This document shows, in pieces, positions 59,597 through 64,000 of a stretch of 64,000 nucleotides of DNA (position 1 is the stretch's first letter; each line of letters starts with the position of its first letter). This DNA is from JAGVPT01 sp964439265 (lineage in GTDB: Bacteria; Bacteroidota; Ignavibacteria; UBA10030; UBA8401). Location: the NCBI GenBank assembly GCA_964439265.1, contig CAYTOA010000014.1, positions 13,359 through 77,358 on the forward strand, given 5' to 3'. The translations under genes were made by a program, and so were the position numbers. Under the pieces are notes generated by a model, which was given only the letters and a program-made list of their open reading frames with translations, was not told the origin of the DNA and made no database searches.

Positions 59597-61462
59597 CTAT
59601 TGCCTGAAACCAACGGCAATCTTATACTTTTGCCGATTGAATTTACTGGAGACAATTCTCAGCAGCTGACCGTGAAAGAGTAATCCCGCTGCTCCGAGTC
59701 CGGCGACAACAATGGCCGCAATCTCCGTCGAGAACAATGAGCGCACGGTTAAAAAGAGCATCATCGGCGGAATGCTTGAGATCAGAAACACCGTGTATTT
59801 TTTTACTCCTTTTCCCTGGGCCGACATAACACCGGCGTCCAGGTCAAATCTGCTTCTGCTGTATGTCGCGAGGAAGAGCAGGGCAAATGAGTTCACACCG
59901 CAATTGTACAGAAGCGCGACGGTGATAAAACACATCAGCACACGATTATAAAAAGCAAGAGGCAGCATCAGCACGTAAAAGAACAATCCCGAAACAAGCA
60001 TAAGAAGGAATTTTGCTTTGAAGTATTGTGCGAATTCAATCTTCCGGGAAAGAATGAGATCAAAATAACCGTTTTCCCACACAATAACGAATCGTCCATA
60101 CATATACATGACTGAACCGGTTAACAATAACCCCAAATACAAATAGAACAAGTCTACATATTTGGCCTGAAGTAATTTTTCCGGGGGCGACGACTTCCAG
60201 GAAGCAATATGAAGCATAACGATCGTGTCTCGCTCTACTTGTAAGTGAGAATTGTCCGGAATGCGACCGTTTTCTCCAAGCGCTTCCGATCCCCATGAAC
60301 CCAACGTCAGTTTATATTGTAGATCGATTCCCGGGGGAAACGCGAATGGTCGGACCCAATCGCTGTCGTCTTGGCGCTCTAACGGAATCTTGTCAGCGTT
60401 CCAATTTCCCAACTGATCGTTGTTGCCGGTGATATAAACAATTGCATCTTCGGGCAAATGACCGGCCGTAACATGGAAGACAACTTGTTTCTGAACTGGG
60501 AATGTCTTGGCAGAGGCGGCCATGGGAGTTGACGAAGACACCGGTGCATTTCCATTTCCAAACATGATTACCGACAGAGTCAACGCACTCACGAGCGGCA
60601 CAATGGACATAAGCATGAACGCGCGTGAACGTTTGTTTCGAACGATGAGCTTAAGTTCCAGGGTAATAAATTGTCCAACGCCGCCGAAACGATCAAGAAA
60701 ACGGATCTCAGTGGAACTCTTATGCCGTACTCCTGCCGTTGACTGCAGATCCTCCGTGTAAATGTTGTACAGAAAGAAACTGTAATTCAGCAAATACATA
60801 AATACCAGGATTGCCAGCGCTCCTGCCGCTGGCAACAATGAATGAAATACCGCACCAAACAGATACCCGGAAAAGACGGAAAGAGAAACGACATGAAAAT
60901 AGTCAAGCAGAGCGATCGTCAGCGCCACGACGGGCAATATTAGCGTGACTTTCGGGTTGGCGATGAACTGTTTATTAAAATAGAAATTGATAAGACTATT
61001 GCATGCAGTGAGAATCATAATGATCGCCATCCAGGCACCGACCGTCAAACCCGCATGACCTATGTCAATCACCCTTATTGCAAATGGTACGAAGAGGAAA
61101 AGGGGGAGGACGTTAAAGACGCTAAAGAAAGATTTGGTCAAAAGGATATGAACAAGCACCGATCTCTTTATTGGAAGGTGTCTGTATGGTTCAATAATTT
61201 GAGATGGGATTCTTTGAAATAAGAATCGTAAGCAGAGGTCGGCGATGAAAAAATAGAACAGGTATTTGTTCAGAATGTACAGGGGATCGTCGAAAGGCCT
61301 GAGGAAAGTAATCAGCGGATAAATGATCATTCCTATCGACAGGAAGAAGGCGGAGATGCTTACGCTTGTCATCGCGGTAAGGATTCCACCTGCGACGTTC
61401 CTTCTCCTTATTATTGACCTGCGTAGTTCCTTCCATTGAAACAACAAGAGCTCTCGGATCAT
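59597..61462 (-). CDS. ABC-2-type permease (DUF5687-like) with an inserted CBM20-like domain
   Basis: Start at ATG 61462 (MIRELLLFQWKELRRSIIRR) or 61477. The frame also stays open upstream, but those residues do not look membrane-related. The 621-residue product has about six membrane segments before residue 310 and a further group after residue 440. Residues about 327-423 (VVFHVTAGHLPEDAIVYITG, GNWNADKIPLERQ, DLQYKLTLGSWGSEALGENG, NSHLQVERDT) match a CBM20/glycogen-binding domain, as known in amylases and esterases. It is placed between membrane segments, so it would face the periplasm. This architecture has not been described to my knowledge. Confidence 0.85.
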   Translation of the reverse strand: MIRELLLFQWKELRRSIIRRRNVAGGILTAMTSVSISAFFLSIGMIIYPLITFLRPFDDPLYILNKYLFYFFIADLCLRFLFQRIPSQIIEPYRHLPIKRSVLVHILLTKSFFSVFNVLPLFLFVPFAIRVIDIGHAGLTVGAWMAIIMILTACNSLINFYFNKQFIANPKVTLILPVVALTIALLDYFHVVSLSVFSGYLFGAVFHSLLPAAGALAILVFMYLLNYSFFLYNIYTEDLQSTAGVRHKSSTEIRFLDRFGGVGQFITLELKLIVRNKRSRAFMLMSIVPLVSALTLSVIMFGNGNAPVSSSTPMAASAKTFPVQKQVVFHVTAGHLPEDAIVYITGNNDQLGNWNADKIPLERQDDSDWVRPFAFPPGIDLQYKLTLGSWGSEALGENGRIPDNSHLQVERDTIVMLHIASWKSSPPEKLLQAKYVDLFYLYLGLLLTGSVMYMYGRFVIVWENGYFDLILSRKIEFAQYFKAKFLLMLVSGLFFYVLMLPLAFYNRVLMCFITVALLYNCGVNSFALLFLATYSRSRFDLDAGVMSAQGKGVKKYTVFLISSIPPMMLFLTVRSLFSTEIAAIVVAGLGAAGLLFHGQLLRIVSSKFNRQKYKIAVGFRQ

Positions 61463-62244
61463 AGTCAATGATTCCATGCAGTTGTGAAAACGAGAGTAAC
61501 ATTCCTGCATCGTGCAAGAACCCATCACCGCAGCAGCGCCTCCGGAAATAACGCTGCAAACGACTAAAGGCGAATGATCACCGATACTTATTTCAAAGCG
61601 GCTGGAGCAAGAAAAGTCCTTTGTGCCTGAGGGAGCTCGTGAAATCGGTACGAGGAGGAGCTGCAAAAATGTAATCAAATAATCGCAAAAAAACCTTTCT
61701 CTTGATGAAGAATATTCCCGGCGCGGTGCACGGGGTTGGCTGATCACACATTACGCGGAATTCTGACCTTTCTATGCGCCAATTCGCCGTCAGCATTTTC
61801 TTCCTATAATATTCTTTCTTCCCCTTTTGATCATCTGCTGTCAAGCGAGAGATGTGCATTCCGGGCGCACGATTTGATGCATTCGAATCTTCTTGATGGC
61901 TCCGCGAATCATTCCATGCATGGAATAACTTTGTTTGGTTATCGTGGACGGTCAAGAGCTCTGCATCGTTGGCCATGAGAAATAGAATGCCGTTTCCGCA
62001 TTGTGTTGCGCTCAACTCACGGCTTCGAACCGTGTCCTACAAAAGGAGATGAATGGGGCAAGGAAATCATGTGCTGAAGAGAACAAATGTGAACCCCAAA
62101 CATTTGTAGAGAGGTGGTCTGGCATCTTGTAGGTTTCGATCTATTTGTATGAGTGGGGTGTTCCCCCAATGGCATATGCAATTCTAGTTCTTTCCATCTG
62201 AATATTAAAGCTTGAGATTTCCAGGAAGGCGGCCATAGGGACAA
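61463..62244. other. Non-coding stretch upstream of the ABC-2 permease
   Basis: About 780 bp with no gene I can support. It contains the perfect 16-bp palindrome at 61911-61926. The frame of the permease is open for another 95 codons upstream of 61462, but the translation has no membrane character. The terminator of the neighbouring gene follows at 62245. Confidence 0.45.
61911..61926. promoter_or_regulatory. Perfect 16-bp palindrome
   Basis: ATTCCATGCATGGAAT is a perfect palindrome about 450 bp upstream of the permease start. It could be a regulator site, but no partner is known. Confidence 0.3.
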
Positions 62245-62280
62245 CGATCAGCCCAGACGGCGGATGTCTGGGGCTGATCG
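62245..62280 (-). terminator. Terminator-like hairpin after the short secreted-protein gene
   Basis: CGATCAGCCCAGAC and GTCTGGGGCTGATCG pair with one bulged G. It lies 14 bp beyond the stop codon of the preceding gene on the minus strand. Confidence 0.7.
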
Positions 62281-62293
62281 CTGCAGTTTGATA

Positions 62294-62914
62294 TTATTTC
62301 ATCAGAACGAATTTCTTCGTCGCCGTGAAACTGCCGGCCTGAATCCTGTAGAAGTACACTCCGCTTGCCAGTTTACTGCCGTCGAACGTTGCTTCATAGT
62401 GGCCTGCGATCTCTTGTTCATTCACGAGTGTCGAGACTTCCCTGCCGATGATGTCATACACTTTCAACGTTACAAGACTGTTCTTGGGAAGCTGATAGCC
62501 GATCTTCGTCGCAGGGTTGAACGGGTTCGGATAGTTCTGCAGTAGAGCATAGACTGTCGGAAGCAATCCGTTGTCGTTCAGAACGTTGGTCGTCGTACCG
62601 TTTATGGTAAAGACGTTCGGTGAAGAATACGTGAATGCATACGTGTCCACCGAAGACATATCGATCGATTTGCCGCTGCCGTTGTCGACCAGTATTACTT
62701 TCCTGGTCAACTGGGACTTGTCCCACGAAAGTGTGATTGTGCCGTTCTTGCTCGATTCGACCGTAAAACTCCATGTCGGGCCGGTAGAATCTTTAAAGTC
62801 CTTACGGTGACGATCGGGGCTGGGAGCAAGAGCAGGCGATAAAGTAAATAGGGAAATAAAAAGTGCAACAACGGATAATTGCAGAGACCGCCCTCAATTG
62901 AGCAACGTGCGCAT
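62294..62914 (-). pseudogene. Short secreted protein with type IX sorting domain, interrupted by TGA
   Basis: The frame is open from the stop at 62294 up to 62893 and gives a signal peptide (LQLSVVALFISLFTLSPALA), a short middle (GTITLSWDKSQLTRKVILVD) and a sorting domain (NYPNPFNPATKIGYQLPKNS, ending FVLMK). The only in-frame ATG at the right place (62914, MRTLLN) is separated from it by TGA at 62894-62896. No other normal start codon precedes the signal peptide. Either a nonsense mutation has disrupted the gene or it begins at a rare codon such as CTG 62887. The signal peptide is followed almost at once by the C-terminal domain, which also suggests an internal deletion from a larger protein. 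Confidence 0.6.
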
Positions 62915-63054
62915 CAAAAGTGCCGGAATGGCATCCTGCCCCTTAACGCCCCGAGGACTCCTTTACGCCATGTAGTGTCTTAATTTGAATAGTGATCATT
63001 ACATGTCACTTTGAGCCGTACCGAAGGGTCCATCTTTTTTGGGACAGCTTCTGT

Positions 63055-63807
63055 TTATTTTTGGAACATATAGTTGAATGTCACTGATGCCCAAACGCCG
63101 ACCGGAGTTCCTTTTACCGTGGCCGGAGAGAATTCCCACTTCATGGCACAAGCCACTGAGTTTGGAATAAAGATGGGATCTGTGCATTCAACGACCTCGT
63201 ACTTCTGGGGTATCCCCTGTTTGTCGATCCAAAGCCGCAATTCCACTTCACCCTCCAACCTCTCCTTTATTGCCTCGCTTGGATATTCTGTGCCGACGCT
63301 AGAAAGACGAGTAGGCAGATGGTCGACTAAAGCACTTTGTGTCTTAGAAGTATCTTCCTTGTCCAGCGCGCCGACATAAATAGAATCACGCTCCACAGCA
63401 AGGGCGGCTGCAGTATCCCTGGCGATGCTCGGTGAGAATTGACGCGGCTTCTCTATCGGTAACGGAGTTGACACCATCGGTGCGATTTCTTTTTGTTTCT
63501 CCCGGCCCGAAATTTCAATTTTGATCGCCCCGAAATCCTTTCTGATTTCCTTTAATGAATCAATATCATAAGTGATTATTATTGTTCTCATTTTTCTCGT
63601 TACTTCTACATAGACCGTTGTACCGTCTATTTTTACGATGTTCCCCTTGATTGCTTTTCCGTTTGAAGAGATAATTTCGTCCGGGTAATTCGGATCTTCG
63701 TTTTCCGCCTGAGAAAAGGAACCGATCGAGAACAAGAGAGTTAGTACAAAACAGTGCAATGCCGAATAGAGGATCGGTCTGCTGATCATTCTTCGCCAGA
63801 GTTTCAT
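63055..63807 (-). CDS. TonB-domain protein (energy-transducer-like)
   Basis: A 250-residue protein with an N-terminal membrane or signal segment (about 13-33, SALHCFVLTLLFSIGSFSQA). The C-terminal 80 residues match the TonB C-terminal domain: YPSEAIKERLEGEVELRLWI, GIPQKYEVVECTDPIF and AMKWEFSPATVKGTPVGVW. The linker is short and lacks a long Pro-rich stretch, and a middle segment (GNIVKIDGTTVYVEVTRK) is of unknown fold. It may act as an envelope-spanning energy transducer or a related periplasmic protein. No ExbB/ExbD genes are visible. Confidence 0.82.
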   Translation of the reverse strand: MKLWRRMISRPILYSALHCFVLTLLFSIGSFSQAENEDPNYPDEIISSNGKAIKGNIVKIDGTTVYVEVTRKMRTIIITYDIDSLKEIRKDFGAIKIEISGREKQKEIAPMVSTPLPIEKPRQFSPSIARDTAAALAVERDSIYVGALDKEDTSKTQSALVDHLPTRLSSVGTEYPSEAIKERLEGEVELRLWIDKQGIPQKYEVVECTDPIFIPNSVACAMKWEFSPATVKGTPVGVWASVTFNYMFQK

Positions 63808-64000
63808 AAATACATGCCGTTATTGAAAGTCCGCCGTTACACGCCTCGCGTGCGGGAATGTATGAGTAATCGAATCGAGATTCAAGATAAATCAAAAAGC
63901 TCGAAGGCTGTCGTGGAGGCGAACGTTCCTTCGTTCATTGTCGCAAAGCAACAGCGTTTCCTCTGCCGTGATTTTCTGGAAGGAATATCGGCTGTCAGAG

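Noticed and set aside
61593..62015. Open frames upstream of the ABC-2 permease
   Set aside because: Composition is unlike real proteins and the frame overlaps the region just upstream of the permease start without support.
62052..62108. Mini-ORF with an AAGGAG site (18 codons)
   Set aside because: Very short, with no conserved context. A chance ribosome-binding match is likely.
1..64000. tRNA or rRNA genes
   Set aside because: No cloverleaf-like or rRNA-like sequence was recognised by eye. A tRNAscan or covariance-model search would be decisive.

Overview
The window looks like a scaffold from an uncultured member of the Bacteroidota/Ignavibacteriota side of the FCB group. Four secreted proteins (one of them disrupted) carry the C-terminal sorting motif NYPNPFNPST or a close variant, followed by a short beta-sandwich ending in K, as in Ignavibacteria-type type IX secretion. 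There is also a PorV-like outer-membrane protein, a CarboxypepD_reg TonB receptor and a bank of Bacteroidota-style FtsX permeases. Unlike typical Bacteroidia, several genes have strong Shine-Dalgarno sites (for example AAGGAGGT before the gene starting at 13396), which favours Ignavibacteria. A 100-N run at 18775-18874 shows that this is a scaffolded draft.

Region 1-14710 (minus strand) is a carbohydrate-uptake locus: a LacI-type regulator with a palindromic operator candidate, a secreted carbohydrate-binding protein with a recent internal duplication, a TonB receptor, a large secreted protein, a PorV-like protein, a parvulin-type PPIase, and a sugar ABC binding protein and permease (cut by the window edge). 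The logic is outer-membrane capture, periplasmic folding help, then inner-membrane ABC import under sugar-responsive repression. Region 14900-26400 holds an M1 aminopeptidase with HEAT repeats, a small lipoprotein, a GH71/99-like secreted glycosidase broken by an artefactual assembly gap, pgi, a SagB-like nitroreductase and a large BNR/Asp-box secreted protein. Region 26400-35250 has a MazF-type toxin-antitoxin pair, a multi-PAS hybrid histidine kinase, a fatty acid desaturase, a LysE exporter and an M6-like secreted protease.

Region 35346-54884 is the most unusual. An NtrC-family regulator and its kinase face a plus-strand cluster of HlyD adaptor, two MacB/LolD-type ATPases and four FtsX-family permeases. 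One permease is a double-hit pseudogene, and a fifth survives only as its last dozen codons. The cluster is preceded by a near-perfect sigma-54 promoter and two upstream activator-like repeats. Between and inside these genes lie six copies of an inverted array of the heptamer NGGAGRC. One copy encloses a four-helix-bundle (S23/Avd-like) gene, one is inserted in frame in the histidine kinase, and four are empty hairpins. This looks like a mobile element and its non-autonomous derivatives.

Region 54877-64000 holds small redox and stress genes (ABM-like, OsmC, SDR, HxlR regulator, isochorismatase-like, DsbA/FrnE), an ABC-2 exporter whose permease carries a CBM20-like starch-binding domain in an extracytoplasmic loop, a disrupted short secreted protein and a TonB-domain protein. 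No rRNA, tRNA or CRISPR array was recognised.
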